Shown here piece by piece: positions 17,511 to 26,494 of a stretch of DNA of 64,000 nt. The position numbers were made by a program, and so were the translations under genes. Location: the NCBI RefSeq assembly GCF_011761565.1, contig NZ_JAASRM010000001.1, positions 682,139-746,138 on the forward strand, given 5' to 3'. The stretch comes from Rhizomicrobium palustre (GTDB lineage: Bacteria > Pseudomonadota > Alphaproteobacteria > Micropepsales > Micropepsaceae). The notes under the pieces were generated by a model that did no database searches, was not told the DNA's origin, and saw only the letters and a program-made list of their open reading frames with translations. Numbering within the stretch: the first letter of the stretch is position 1; the number at the start of each line of letters is the position of its first letter.

Positions 17511-18830
17511 TTATGACGCGTCTAAGGACTTCTGCTTATAGAAGCGCCGTGTTGCGATTGCGAAGAGCACAAACAGCACGGTTCCCGCGACCGGGATCAG
17601 GGCGTCTGCGAGCAGCATGCCTTTGGCGCCCCAATGGTCATGCGCCTTGCCATCCAGGATCGAGAGGTAAATGATCGGCACATTGGCGAGGCTGGCGAGA
17701 AGATTGTACTTCGTCGCCGCGGCGCCCTGCCCGATCGCTTCCAGAACCACCGCGCCAAAGGCGGCATAGCAGAAGCCAGTCAGGATCATATACAGACAGA
17801 CGAATATGATGAAGTTGGTCTCGGTCTTGGCCGCAAGCGCCATAACGAGGGCACATGCGGCTGTGGCGATGCTGAAAAGGTTCAGCGCCGTCATGCGGTC
17901 CATCTTATCGCAGAGCCAGCCACCCGCGATGCAGCCAACCATGGAAAGAACCCCGCCGAGCGCGCCGTTGACCAGCGCCACCCAATTGGCCGAAGCATGC
18001 CAATCGGCAGCCACGCCCGACCAGAGCTGGGTCATTGCGCCAACGCCGACCGGCAGCGCGAAAACCACCACGGCGAGCAAGCCCTTGCGCGAGCAAACCA
18101 GCGCCCAAGCATCCTTGCCGACATTGATGATGCTCTCGCCAAAGCTTTCGGCGCGGTGATGGCCTTCGGGCTCATGCACAAAGAAAAGACCGAGACAGGA
18201 GAGAAGGCAGACGAGCCCGACCGCGATGCCCGCGAAAGCCCCGGCGCTGACATGCTGACCGAACCAAAGGCCGAGATCAGCGAAAGCGTGAAGACCGGTG
18301 TGCGCGGTAAGCCAATCGCCAACCCCCGCCGTGCCCGAAGGCGTCGCGTTCTGGGAAAGCCAAAGACCCAAACCGCCGCCGAGCCCTGAACCGCCAAGAT
18401 TACCCGCCTGGCTCCAGCCGCCCGCGCGGCCCTTTTCCTCGGGCACGGTGGCATAGGCCATGATCGAATCCGCCGCCAAGGCGTTGAAAGCAGCGGCGGT
18501 GGAAAACAAAAATGCCAGGACGGCGATCAGATTGTAATTGGCGGCGGAAGGCGCGATCAGCGAGGCCGCGATCATCAAAATGCCCGTCGCAATCGCCGAG
18601 CCGACAAACCACGTCTTGTTGGAGAGGGTAGTATCGACCAAGGGGCCGCCCAGAACCTTCCAGGTCTGCGGCAAGAGGCTCCAGGCCCCCAGCGCCGCCA
18701 CCCCAACTGCCCCTACCCCGGCCGTGGCCAGGAGATAGGCCAGGGTCACCACCACATAACCGTTGGAGATCCCCATAGGGATGAACATGACGAGAAACCA
18801 GACCGGATGGGTCTTCGACGCAGTGGACAA
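17511..18830 (-). CDS. MFS transporter
   Basis: A major-facilitator protein of about 439 residues with around twelve membrane helices. The segment FVHEPEGHH lies in the central loop and WLCDKMDRMTALN marks the loop 8-9 motif. It resembles AmpG/PAT-like permeases in outline, but the substrate is not recognisable. The start is uncertain: the reading frame is open to a TTG at 18887. I prefer the TTG at 18830, preceded by GGGGA, because the first helix then follows a short polar N-terminus. The divergent neighbour is the EF-G-like gene. Confidence 0.85.
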   Translation of the reverse strand: MSTASKTHPVWFLVMFIPMGISNGYVVVTLAYLLATAGVGAVGVAALGAWSLLPQTWKVLGGPLVDTTLSNKTWFVGSAIATGILMIAASLIAPSAANYNLIAVLAFLFSTAAAFNALAADSIMAYATVPEEKGRAGGWSQAGNLGGSGLGGGLGLWLSQNATPSGTAGVGDWLTAHTGLHAFADLGLWFGQHVSAGAFAGIAVGLVCLLSCLGLFFVHEPEGHHRAESFGESIINVGKDAWALVCSRKGLLAVVVFALPVGVGAMTQLWSGVAADWHASANWVALVNGALGGVLSMVGCIAGGWLCDKMDRMTALNLFSIATAACALVMALAAKTETNFIIFVCLYMILTGFCYAAFGAVVLEAIGQGAAATKYNLLASLANVPIIYLSILDGKAHDHWGAKGMLLADALIPVAGTVLFVLFAIATRRFYKQKSLDAS

Positions 18831-19040
18831 ACGCAATCCCCGGGGAAAATGACGGGCGGAACTTACGACCTTTCGCGGGTGCAGCAAAGCAATTCAGAGG
18901 CGAGACCTCTTGCCAGCGGACGCATTCGGCGCGAGGCTTTGACCACCAAAAGAGGGGCGCGTGACGCGGCCCGATGAACCGGGACCGCCGCCCGCCGCGC
19001 CCCCGGACCCCGACACAACGGGGCCCGAAGGAGGCAAACG

Positions 19041-21107
19041 ATGTCCGGCAATGCCAATCCTGTAAATGGAGGAAAAGGGCCACGCACCGTGGCCTTGGTA
19101 GGACCCTATGGTTCGGGCAAGACGAGCTTGCTTGAAGCCGTGCTGTTCTCCAACGGTACCATCCTGCGCAAAGGCTCTGTGGCCCAGAACAATACGGTCG
19201 GCGATGCGGTGCCCGAAGCCCGCGCCCGCCAGATGAGCGTTGAAGTAAATTGCGCCACCACGAATTATCTCGATCAGTCTTTCACCTTCCTAGATTGCCC
19301 CGGTTCCATCGAATTTCTGCAAGACACGATTTTCACCCTGCACGGCATTGACGCGGCGGTGGTGGTGATCGAGCCCGAACCCTCCAAGGTGCAGATGCTG
19401 CGCCCCTATCTGAAGCGGCTCGAGGATTTGCAGATTCCGCACATCCTGTTCGTCAATAAGATCGAAAAGGCGAGCGGGTCCTTGCGCGCCATTCTCTCAA
19501 CCTTGCAGGCGGCAAGCACGACGCCGTTATTACTTCGCCAGATTCCGATCTGGGACAATGAGCAGGTAACGGGCTTTGTCGATCTAGCATTGGAACGCGC
19601 TTTTGCCTATCGCGACGGCCAGCATTCCGAAGCCATCGCCATCAACGATGTCGATCGTGAAAAGCAGGCCCGCTATCAGATGCTGGAACGGCTTGCCGAT
19701 TACGACGAACGGCTGATGGAAGAATTGCTTTCCGATCAGGAGCCCGCGCGTGAGGAAGTGTTTGGCGATCTTAGGCGTGAATTCGCCGAAGGGCTGGTGG
19801 TGCCCGTGCTGATCGGTTCAGCCGAACGCGGCCAGGGCATCACGCGACTGATGAAGGCGCTGCGCCATGAATGCCCCGATGTGAATTTGGCCGCGGCGCG
19901 GCTTTCCATTCCGGTTTCGAGCGATGTCTATGCGCAAGTCTTGAAGACCAGCTACACCAATCACGGCGGCAAGGTTTCCATCGCCCGGGTGATGCAAGGG
20001 GTGTTGAAGGACGGCGCGGTGCTCAAAACCGCCGATGGGACAGAAGCACGGGTGAGCGGCATCTTCTCGCTGGTCGGCCAAACCCAGACCAAACTCACCG
20101 AAGCAGGCCCCGGGCAGACCGTGGCGCTGGCGCGGCTGGAAGGCGTACCAACAGGTGCAACGCTGACCAGCGGCAAAGCCGCACCACCGAAAAAAGCGAT
20201 CGAGCTTTTGACGCCGGTATTTAAACTCGCGGTCCAAGCAGCCGACCGCAAGGATGAAGTGAAGCTTACCGCGGCACTGGCCAAGCTGATCGAGGAAGAC
20301 CCTTCGTTGAAGTTCGAGCAGGATGGCGAGCTGCATGAGATGACGCTCTCCGGCCAGGGCGAAATTCATCTCAGAGTCGCCACCGAAAAGCTGATCAGCA
20401 AATACGGGCTGAAGCTTCTGACCAAGCCGGCCAGCGTTCCTTACAAGGAGACCATCCGCAAATCGGTCAGCCAGCGCGGGCGCCATAAACGGCAATCAGG
20501 CGGGCACGGACAATTCGGCGATGTCGAACTCGTCATCCGTCCGCAGGAACGCGGCGCGGGCTTCCTCTTCGTCGATCAGATCGTCGGCGGGGTGGTGCCG
20601 CGCCAGTGGATTCCCTCGGTCGAAAAAGGCGTGATCGAATATTTGAAGGAAGGCCCCCTGGGTTTCCCGGTGGTGGATATCTCCGTCACGCTTTGCGATG
20701 GCTCGTATCACACCGTGGATTCCTCCGATGCCGCCTTCCAGACCGCCGCCCGTATCGGCATGCAGGATGGCATGCCGCAATGCGCGCCGGTACTGCTGGA
20801 ACCGATCATGAAAGTGAAAATCCACGTACCGAACGAATCCACCTCCAAGATCAATGCGGTGGTGTCGGGACGGCGCGGTTCGCTGCTCGGTTATGATGCC
20901 CGCGAAGGCTGGAACAACTGGGATACGGTGGAAGCCGAAATGCCGCAAAGCGAAATCGGCAATCTTATCGTCGATCTGCGCTCGCTGACCCAAGGCGTGG
21001 CGACCTTCGAGATGGAATTCGATCACCTCGCCGAGCTTTCCGGCAAGATCGCAGACCAAGTGGTAGCCGCGCGCAAAGCCGCCAAGGAGGAGGCCAAGGC
21101 GGGATAA
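19041..21107 (+). CDS. Elongation factor G-like GTPase (EF-G2 type)
   Basis: A 688-residue translational GTPase with the EF-G domain order: G domain, domain II, III, IV (about residues 470-590) and the C-terminal EFG_C fold. The P-loop is GPYGSGKTSLLEA (residues 21-33) and the G3 motif is FLDCPGSIEF. The G4 motif reads NKIEK instead of the canonical NKxD. It begins without the usual EF-G N-terminal AHIDAGKTT. These are marks of the EF-G-like paralogue found beside a normal fusA in many bacteria, whose role is unclear. AAGGAGG precedes the ATG and a strong terminator follows. Confidence 0.9.
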   Translation: MSGNANPVNGGKGPRTVALVGPYGSGKTSLLEAVLFSNGTILRKGSVAQNNTVGDAVPEARARQMSVEVNCATTNYLDQSFTFLDCPGSIEFLQDTIFTLHGIDAAVVVIEPEPSKVQMLRPYLKRLEDLQIPHILFVNKIEKASGSLRAILSTLQAASTTPLLLRQIPIWDNEQVTGFVDLALERAFAYRDGQHSEAIAINDVDREKQARYQMLERLADYDERLMEELLSDQEPAREEVFGDLRREFAEGLVVPVLIGSAERGQGITRLMKALRHECPDVNLAAARLSIPVSSDVYAQVLKTSYTNHGGKVSIARVMQGVLKDGAVLKTADGTEARVSGIFSLVGQTQTKLTEAGPGQTVALARLEGVPTGATLTSGKAAPPKKAIELLTPVFKLAVQAADRKDEVKLTAALAKLIEEDPSLKFEQDGELHEMTLSGQGEIHLRVATEKLISKYGLKLLTKPASVPYKETIRKSVSQRGRHKRQSGGHGQFGDVELVIRPQERGAGFLFVDQIVGGVVPRQWIPSVEKGVIEYLKEGPLGFPVVDISVTLCDGSYHTVDSSDAAFQTAARIGMQDGMPQCAPVLLEPIMKVKIHVPNESTSKINAVVSGRRGSLLGYDAREGWNNWDTVEAEMPQSEIGNLIVDLRSLTQGVATFEMEFDHLAELSGKIADQVVAARKAAKEEAKAG

Positions 21108-21132
21108 CCTTCACATAATGGGTGTTTCATGG

Positions 21133-21168
21133 CGGTGCGAAGAGGTCCCTCTTCGCACCGTTTCTTTT
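21133..21168 (+). terminator. Rho-independent terminator of the EF-G-like gene
   Basis: A stem of up to 13 bp (CGGTGCGAAGAGG with its complement ending at 21160) is followed by TTTCTTTT. It begins about 25 bases after the stop codon and ends just before the convergent peroxidase gene. Confidence 0.88.
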
Positions 21169-21174
21169 GCGGGC

Positions 21175-21654
21175 CTAACCCAGCGCCTTTTCAATCGCCA
21201 GAGCGATTTTCACGGGCGTCTTGGTGGGGGCGAAGCGGCGCAAGGGCACACCATCGCGGCCGATGAGAAATTTCGTGAAATTCCAGCGGATGGACGAGCC
21301 GAACAGACCGGGCTTGGCTTTCTTCAAGAACTGAAACAGCGGGTGGGCGCCGGGACCGTTCACCTCAACCTTGGCGAACATCGGAAACGAGACGCCGTAA
21401 TTGGCCTGACAGAAGGAGGCGATCTCATAGGCGTTCCCCGGCTCCTGGGCGCCGAACTGGTTGCAAGGAAAGCCGAGCACGGTGAAGCCGTGGAACTGAT
21501 AAGCCTTATAGACCGCCTCAAGCCCTTCATATTGCGGGGTGAAGCCGCATTTGCTGGCCGTATTAACCACCAGCACAACACGCCCCTGATAGGCCGACAA
21601 GGACACCTCTTCTCCGCTGAGCTTGGTGGCTTGAAAATCATACAGCGTGGTCAT
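21175..21654 (-). CDS. Glutathione peroxidase (Cys type)
   Basis: A 159-residue thioredoxin-fold peroxidase. The active-site segment NTASKCGFTPQYEGLE places the peroxidatic Cys at residue 36. GFPCNQFGAQEPG supplies the conserved Gln and the second Cys, and RWNFTKFLI supplies the Trp/Asn pair. It is the non-selenium form that usually takes electrons from thioredoxin rather than glutathione (family knowledge). It reduces hydrogen peroxide and lipid hydroperoxides. Confidence 0.94.
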   Translation of the reverse strand: MTTLYDFQATKLSGEEVSLSAYQGRVVLVVNTASKCGFTPQYEGLEAVYKAYQFHGFTVLGFPCNQFGAQEPGNAYEIASFCQANYGVSFPMFAKVEVNGPGAHPLFQFLKKAKPGLFGSSIRWNFTKFLIGRDGVPLRRFAPTKTPVKIALAIEKALG

Positions 21655-21750
21655 GGACGTGCCCTTTCACCTTCGCGAGGGAAATTAGGGGCAGGCCTGA
21701 AAATGTGCACGCGGTTTTTCTCTACCTCACCAGATCTTCATGCAGAGTCC

Positions 21751-23748
21751 TTAGAAAGTCCTTCGAACCTCGACATAGAGGCGGGCCTGGGAGTGCACTT
21801 GGTAATCCGTCCATTGCACCGCAGGCGAGGAGCCGCGCAAGCCCGAATAGAAGGTGTTCTGATCATCGTAGTTGAACTGGCCCACATTCTTGGCCGCAAC
21901 CGCGATCATCCATTGCGGCGTCGGCTTGTAGTCCCATTCCAGCTCGACATAGAGCGGCGGCAGGTTGCGATCGCGGAACCGGTCCGGGCGGTAGCTGTTC
22001 TCGTGCCAGCCCGTGTAGAAAAAGGCGCTCCAGGTGGATTTCAGGCTGTCGATATCCTGGCTGAAAGTGAATTTGTAGCTGCGCGGGCGGACACCGGAGA
22101 TGGCGCGGGTCTCACCCGTAGCCGGATCGCGCACGCCGGTGAGCTTCCACGCGATGGTGGTTTTTAAACGCCCGTTCGGTAAGCCGAGAAAATCCAGCGG
22201 CAGCATGCTGGAAATGTCGACAAGGTTCTTATGGCCGCCGCCGATATTGCCGGGCGCATTGAAAAAGCCCGACCCACTCGGCACCGGAATGTAATCGAGC
22301 ACACCCGAAATATCTTCATGGGTGAGAGACAGCGAAACCGCGCCGCGCTCCCAGAAATGGCGTTCGAAAGCGATCTGGTATTGCCAATGCCGGTCGGGGG
22401 CAAGATGGGCATTGCCCGCGCTGACACCCGTAGAGGTGAGACTGGCCGAAGCAATGAAGTTGGTGAAATCGAGCTGGCCCAAAACGCGCTCGGCCTTCAT
22501 ACGAATCTGCGTATTGGGTTCTGGCGTGTAGGAGAGGAGCACGCGCGGTTTGGGATAAAAGAACTCGCGCGAAATCCCGCCCTGCTCGGCAATCACCGAA
22601 TATTCGAAGCGCGACCCGGCCTCTAGCTTCCATTTCGGCGAAAAACTCCACATGGCTTGTGCAAAGACTTCGCCGCGGCGTTCTTCCACCCGCGCGTTCG
22701 CGTTTGGCAGCGGCACGATGGTGCCATTGATGGTATAGACCGAGCCGCCATCAAGCTCGTTATAGGCGCCCTCTGCACCGCCTTCGAGGGTCAGATCGGC
22801 ATTGGGGCGATAGCGCAGCGTGGCGCGCAGAATGCTCTCCACCGTGCGCGTGCGCTGGGCAAAGGTTTCAATATCGCCAATCGCATCCTGGATCTGATTG
22901 TCGGTATCGCGGCCGAAACGCTGCAGCGCGAGGGTTTCAAGTTCGGTATCGCCGACCGGTCCCACCCAGTGAAGCCCGATCTCGCCGCGCTTCTGTGCCC
23001 AGCTATCGATATTCGAGAAGCTGTCATTGGCGCCCGTAAACGCCTCGGTCGAGCTTTGCGGGCTGTCTTGATAGGTGAAATTGGCTTTGAACTGCCCGCC
23101 CCACAGCGGCACCGTGGCCGCGCCAGTCGTCATCCAGCCGATACCCCAGCTCTTATAGCGCAGGCCGTAATTGCGGGTGGTCCCGTTCGTCAAATCCTTG
23201 ATGTTATAAAAGCCATGGCCGACGGAATCGTCGTAGCTGGTCGAGGTTTCGAGCGCGAATTCATAGGTGGACTGGCCGACGCGGCGCGTGAGCTGCAACG
23301 AGGCCGAGGGCACCATATGGCCATCGGTCCAGATGTCGTTGGAAATGTCAGCCACGAGCTGGGTGGATTCGACAGTCTTGCGCACGATGTTTGCGACCAC
23401 CGCCTGGCCATGCATATCTATGCCTTGGGCGCCGCCACGAATAAGCTCGATATGATCGACGTCGTTCGCTGGAATCCGGTTCAAGATCGATTGCAGATCG
23501 TTGGTCTTGGCGGTGGGGCGCTGGCCGTCGATCAGAACGTTGCCCGCGGTGCCTGCAAAGCCACGCGCCGATTGGCCGTCATCGAAAACAAAGCCCGGTA
23601 AGCGGGTGATCATGTCATAGGCGGTGGAGGGGCGGGCATCGGCAAAAAAGCTGATCGGATATTGCAGTACGCTACCCTGATCATCCGCGGCCAGAGCAGA
23701 CCCGCTTAACAGGGCTGCTGCCAAAACTGCCGCTCCACAACTCTTCAT
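21751..23748 (-). CDS. TonB-dependent receptor
   Basis: A 665-residue outer-membrane receptor. A signal peptide (about residues 1-20, ending GSALA) is followed by a plug domain with YDMITRLPGFVFDDG and the GNVLIDGQRP segment, then a 22-strand-type barrel ending in the aromatic LYVEVRRTF. The barrel belongs to the outer-membrane-beta-barrel-2/FecA-like class. The substrate is unknown. I use ATG 23748, where the signal peptide begins. A ~93-bp element ending 40 bases upstream is repeated in front of the next minus-strand gene, so the two may share regulation. Confidence 0.9.
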   Translation of the reverse strand: MKSCGAAVLAAALLSGSALAADDQGSVLQYPISFFADARPSTAYDMITRLPGFVFDDGQSARGFAGTAGNVLIDGQRPTAKTNDLQSILNRIPANDVDHIELIRGGAQGIDMHGQAVVANIVRKTVESTQLVADISNDIWTDGHMVPSASLQLTRRVGQSTYEFALETSTSYDDSVGHGFYNIKDLTNGTTRNYGLRYKSWGIGWMTTGAATVPLWGGQFKANFTYQDSPQSSTEAFTGANDSFSNIDSWAQKRGEIGLHWVGPVGDTELETLALQRFGRDTDNQIQDAIGDIETFAQRTRTVESILRATLRYRPNADLTLEGGAEGAYNELDGGSVYTINGTIVPLPNANARVEERRGEVFAQAMWSFSPKWKLEAGSRFEYSVIAEQGGISREFFYPKPRVLLSYTPEPNTQIRMKAERVLGQLDFTNFIASASLTSTGVSAGNAHLAPDRHWQYQIAFERHFWERGAVSLSLTHEDISGVLDYIPVPSGSGFFNAPGNIGGGHKNLVDISSMLPLDFLGLPNGRLKTTIAWKLTGVRDPATGETRAISGVRPRSYKFTFSQDIDSLKSTWSAFFYTGWHENSYRPDRFRDRNLPPLYVELEWDYKPTPQWMIAVAAKNVGQFNYDDQNTFYSGLRGSSPAVQWTDYQVHSQARLYVEVRRTF

Positions 23749-23787
23749 AGGTAAAACTTCCCCCCGGTTTGCAAGGATATTGCCTCT

Positions 23788-23880
23788 CATAACGGGGAAA
23801 GTGGGGAGTCCCTACTATTGGCGGCAAGAATGTCAATTCGCATAGCCGCTATGCGGGGCTGATGGCAATTCAAACTAGCG
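23788..23880 (-). repeat. Direct-repeat leader, copy 1 (upstream of the TonB receptor)
   Basis: This 93-bp segment matches 24943-25035 at 80 of 93 positions by my count, without gaps; the right-hand 60 bases match at 55. It contains a 17-bp perfect palindrome, CGCATAGCCGCTATGCG (23839-23855). Two bases beyond it lies a TTGACA-like -35 hexamer on the minus strand (23831-23836). It precedes a minus-strand gene, as does copy 2. Confidence 0.8.
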
Positions 23881-23987
23881 TGGGTCAGCGCCGCGCCATT
23901 TTGGAGGCTGCGGATGGGTCAGAATACGTGCCTCACGTAAAGGCAAACCGGCACTATCGACGCTGTACGGGGGCGTTCACGGCCACT

Positions 23988-24929
23988 CTACTCAAAACAG
24001 GATGCGGGGGCCGTGCCCATATTCCCGCCGACATAGCAAGGTGCGCCTAACATGCGATCAAGCGCGGGACGCAGGATCATGAGATGGCTCGCACCGAACA
24101 CGACCAGAAGGTTTTCGCCCTCGCCCAAATGATCGGCGATGGTCCCGAGGAGAAAAGCATCTCGCGCACGCCCAACGGCCGCTGCCAATTTGTTGGTGCT
24201 GAAGTCGCCGTCCACCAGCGGGCCAACTTCCTCAAGCTGGAATTTGGAGCCAAAGGCTTGACCATTCGTCCGTTCGTACCACTGCGCCCACGCCGTGTAG
24301 TCCGGAAGCAGAGCCTCCTTGAGCCCAAGCCGGCTTCTATTGCGGATCAACTCGCTTTCAACCAGATCCTTAACGCGAGGATCTCCGCCATCGGCTATTC
24401 TCTTCTCTCTGATCCATTGAGGAACGGATCGGAGCGTATAGAACCCCAACAGATCGACGTCCGAAATGCCCTCGGCGAGAAGGCGATCGCGAATAACGCT
24501 ATCGCCGGGCTCGCCGCCCCAGATATGCGCATGCTGTTGAACCGCGCCGCGTAGAGCTGGAACGCTTTCGCCGCCCATCACAAAGCCGTCGGTTTCGGTT
24601 TGAGATTGAAGCCATTGCAAAGTACGGGGGGCGTCTGGGCCTGCCGCGTATGAGAAGCCTTCGGCAATCAGGGTATCAAATCTTTTGCGCGCATAGACAT
24701 CCGCGATGAGCTTGAATGTTGGGCTATCGGAGCGGGTTGAATGGCTCGCGCCCACGAAGACCAAACTATGCCCTCGCCAGCGATAGACAGCCGCGAAAGC
24801 CTCTTCAGGCTGCCGGTCGCGCAGCTCCCGTGTCCATGGCGCGAGTTGCGTAACATCAGGCTGGGGTGTGCTGGAACAACCCGCCAACAGCGTTCCACAG
24901 AGAAACAAGATTAGGCTTGGGTTGCGCAC
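23988..24929 (-). CDS. Lipoprotein with possible TraB/ChaN-like fold
   Basis: A 313-residue lipoprotein (LILFLCGTLLAGCSST, acyl Cys near residue 18). The mature part has FVGASHSTRSDSP near residue 55, IAEGFSY near residue 89 and a late VVFGASHLMIL. The paired ASH motifs and acidic core resemble the TraB/GumN and ChaN-like superfamily, but I would not assign a function. The start is GTG 24929, with GGGAGAG upstream. The gene lies between the two direct repeats, with copy 2 ending 14 bases before its start. Confidence 0.7.
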   Translation of the reverse strand: MRNPSLILFLCGTLLAGCSSTPQPDVTQLAPWTRELRDRQPEEAFAAVYRWRGHSLVFVGASHSTRSDSPTFKLIADVYARKRFDTLIAEGFSYAAGPDAPRTLQWLQSQTETDGFVMGGESVPALRGAVQQHAHIWGGEPGDSVIRDRLLAEGISDVDLLGFYTLRSVPQWIREKRIADGGDPRVKDLVESELIRNRSRLGLKEALLPDYTAWAQWYERTNGQAFGSKFQLEEVGPLVDGDFSTNKLAAAVGRARDAFLLGTIADHLGEGENLLVVFGASHLMILRPALDRMLGAPCYVGGNMGTAPASCFE

Positions 24930-24942
24930 GCGGCTCTCCCGT

Positions 24943-25035
24943 CATCACGCGGAAAGTGCGAAGACCCACCTATTAGCGGCAAGAATGCCAATTCGCATAG
25001 CCGCTATGCGAGGCCAATGGCGATTCAAACTAGCG
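24943..25035 (-). repeat. Direct-repeat leader, copy 2 (upstream of the lipoprotein gene)
   Basis: The partner of 23788-23880, in the same orientation relative to the minus-strand gene it precedes. The 17-bp palindrome is identical and lies at 24994-25010. The -35-like hexamer reads TTGGCA here. Sequence similarity stops abruptly at both ends of the unit. Confidence 0.8.
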
Positions 25036-25078
25036 CGCTGGCGGAAGGGGGCGCGTCGCCTAGCCCCCATTCACACGC

Positions 25079-25654
25079 TCAGGCTGGAGGATAATACGGC
25101 TCCAGCACTTTGGCACAGGCGGTAATCGCCTTGGGTAAAGCCTCGCCTGCCCGGCCCGCTTTGGCCTCGGCAAGGAATTCCTTGATGATCGCATCCCAGG
25201 TGCCTTGCGGAATGTGCAGATCGACATCGCGGTCGGTCACCACTTCCACATAGTGCTCGCCAAAGGAGACGAAGAAGAGGATGCCGGTCTTGCGCTCATT
25301 CTGCGCCAGGATGCGCGAGGCAAAGGCGCGATGTGCGAGTTCCCAGGCTTCCCAGTTCTTGGCATGGCGCGGGATCAAGGCCAACCGCAGGGGAAGAAAT
25401 TCGCTCGCCAGCGCGACAACGGCCGCCGCCGCCGCGGTGAACAGGAACGCCTCGCGCAGATGCATATGGGGCACCAAGGCCGCGAGCACGGTGAAAACCA
25501 GCATCGCCGTGACGCCGGTATAGATGAGCGGATAGAGCTTATAGTGATCGCTTACCGGCACGGTGAGGACAGCGATGCGGGCCGAGGTGCGTTTGGCCGC
25601 CTCATCCTGCGCCGCGCGCAAGGCCTTGCGCTGGTCATCCGAGAGTTTCTGCAT
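25079..25654 (-). CDS. TPM-domain membrane protein
   Basis: A 191-residue protein of the TPM_phosphatase (DUF477) family. A short cytoplasmic start (LSDDQRKALRAAQDEA) is followed by two membrane helices near residues 40-60 and 68-88, then the conserved GILFFVSFGEHYVEVVTD segment. ATG 25654 lies one base after the stop codon of the upstream TPM gene, so the genes are translationally coupled. The cellular role is unknown. The upstream partners are another TPM protein and LemA. Confidence 0.85.
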   Translation of the reverse strand: MQKLSDDQRKALRAAQDEAAKRTSARIAVLTVPVSDHYKLYPLIYTGVTAMLVFTVLAALVPHMHLREAFLFTAAAAAVVALASEFLPLRLALIPRHAKNWEAWELAHRAFASRILAQNERKTGILFFVSFGEHYVEVVTDRDVDLHIPQGTWDAIIKEFLAEAKAGRAGEALPKAITACAKVLEPYYPPA

Positions 25655-25655
25655 C

Positions 25656-26429
25656 TTACCAATTCCCCGATGCACCGCCGCCCCCGAAGGAGCCGCCACC
25701 GCCCGAAAAGCCGCCGCCGCCGGAACCCCAGCCACCGCCGCCACCATCGCCCCAGCCGCCGCGTCCACCGCCGCCCAAACCACCGAGCAAGAACAGCGGC
25801 CAGAGATGACGCCCGAACACGGCCCAGAAGATCACGAGCAAGATGAGGAAGGGAATACCGCCGAGGGGATTGCCGCCGCCCTTATGCTTGCGCGGCTCGG
25901 GAATACCCTCGGCACCGGTGGGATTGCCGCCTAATGTGCGCAGCACATTGACCGTGCCAGCCATCACGCCGCCGTCGTAATCGCCTTTGCGAAAATGCGG
26001 CAGCATGGAGTTTTCGATGATCAGCTTGGACTGGGCATCGGTGAGATCGCCTTCCAGCTTATAGCCGACATCGATACGGGTCTGGCGCTGGTTCGGCGCG
26101 ATCTCGATGAGAACGCCGTTATCCTTGCCCTTTTGCCCGATGCCCCAGGCGCGGCCGAGCTGATAGCCGTAATCGGCGATATCGGTGCCGCCAAGGTCTT
26201 TCAGAGTGACGACCACGACCTGATTGCCGGTCTGCTGCTCATGTTCGGCAAGATAGGCGGTGAGTTTTTCCTTGGCCTCGGGCGAGAGGATGCCCGCCTC
26301 GTCCACCACCCGGCCTGTGAGCGCGGGAAACTGCAGCGCAGCCTCAGCGGGAATAACGGTGAACAGAACAAACAAGGCAGCAAAAAACGCCAGCAGCGGA
26401 AGCCGAGCGCGCTTAAGAAGAGAGGGCAT
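25656..26429 (-). CDS. YgcG/TPM-domain protein with glycine-rich tail
   Basis: A 257-residue exported protein. A signal sequence (about residues 1-31) is followed by a TPM domain (about residues 35-170, with GRVVDEAGILSPE and IEIAPNQRQTRIDVGYKLEG), a membrane helix near residue 190, and a glycine-rich C-terminus that also has tryptophan and serine. This is the standard YgcG layout. It is the middle gene of a lemA-ygcG-TPM operon. A hairpin in the gap to lemA may adjust expression. Confidence 0.9.
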   Translation of the reverse strand: MPSLLKRARLPLLAFFAALFVLFTVIPAEAALQFPALTGRVVDEAGILSPEAKEKLTAYLAEHEQQTGNQVVVVTLKDLGGTDIADYGYQLGRAWGIGQKGKDNGVLIEIAPNQRQTRIDVGYKLEGDLTDAQSKLIIENSMLPHFRKGDYDGGVMAGTVNVLRTLGGNPTGAEGIPEPRKHKGGGNPLGGIPFLILLVIFWAVFGRHLWPLFLLGGLGGGGRGGWGDGGGGGWGSGGGGFSGGGGSFGGGGASGNW

Positions 26430-26448
26430 GAGATGAACCCTCCTTAGC

Positions 26449-26479
26449 CGTCATGGCCGCCGAGGTGGCAGCCATGACG
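26449..26479. repeat. Inverted repeat between lemA and the TPM gene
   Basis: CGTCATGGC (26449-26457) and GCCATGACG (26471-26479) form a 9-bp stem. The interior can pair further with one G-T wobble. The arm sequence resembles the outer part of the dispersed hairpin at 8319-8352. Confidence 0.55.
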
Positions 26480-26494
26480 ATAAGGGATGGACAA

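Noticed and set aside
21118-22167. Plus-strand 349-codon open frame opposite the peroxidase and TonB receptor
   Set aside because: It spans two well-supported genes on the other strand and a terminator. The translation is Arg/Gly/His-rich, as expected of an antisense shadow in GC-rich DNA.
23788-25035. Insertion sequence bounded by direct repeats
   Set aside because: No transposase lies between the repeats. They are long, 14% diverged and positioned as gene leaders, unlike short target-site duplications.
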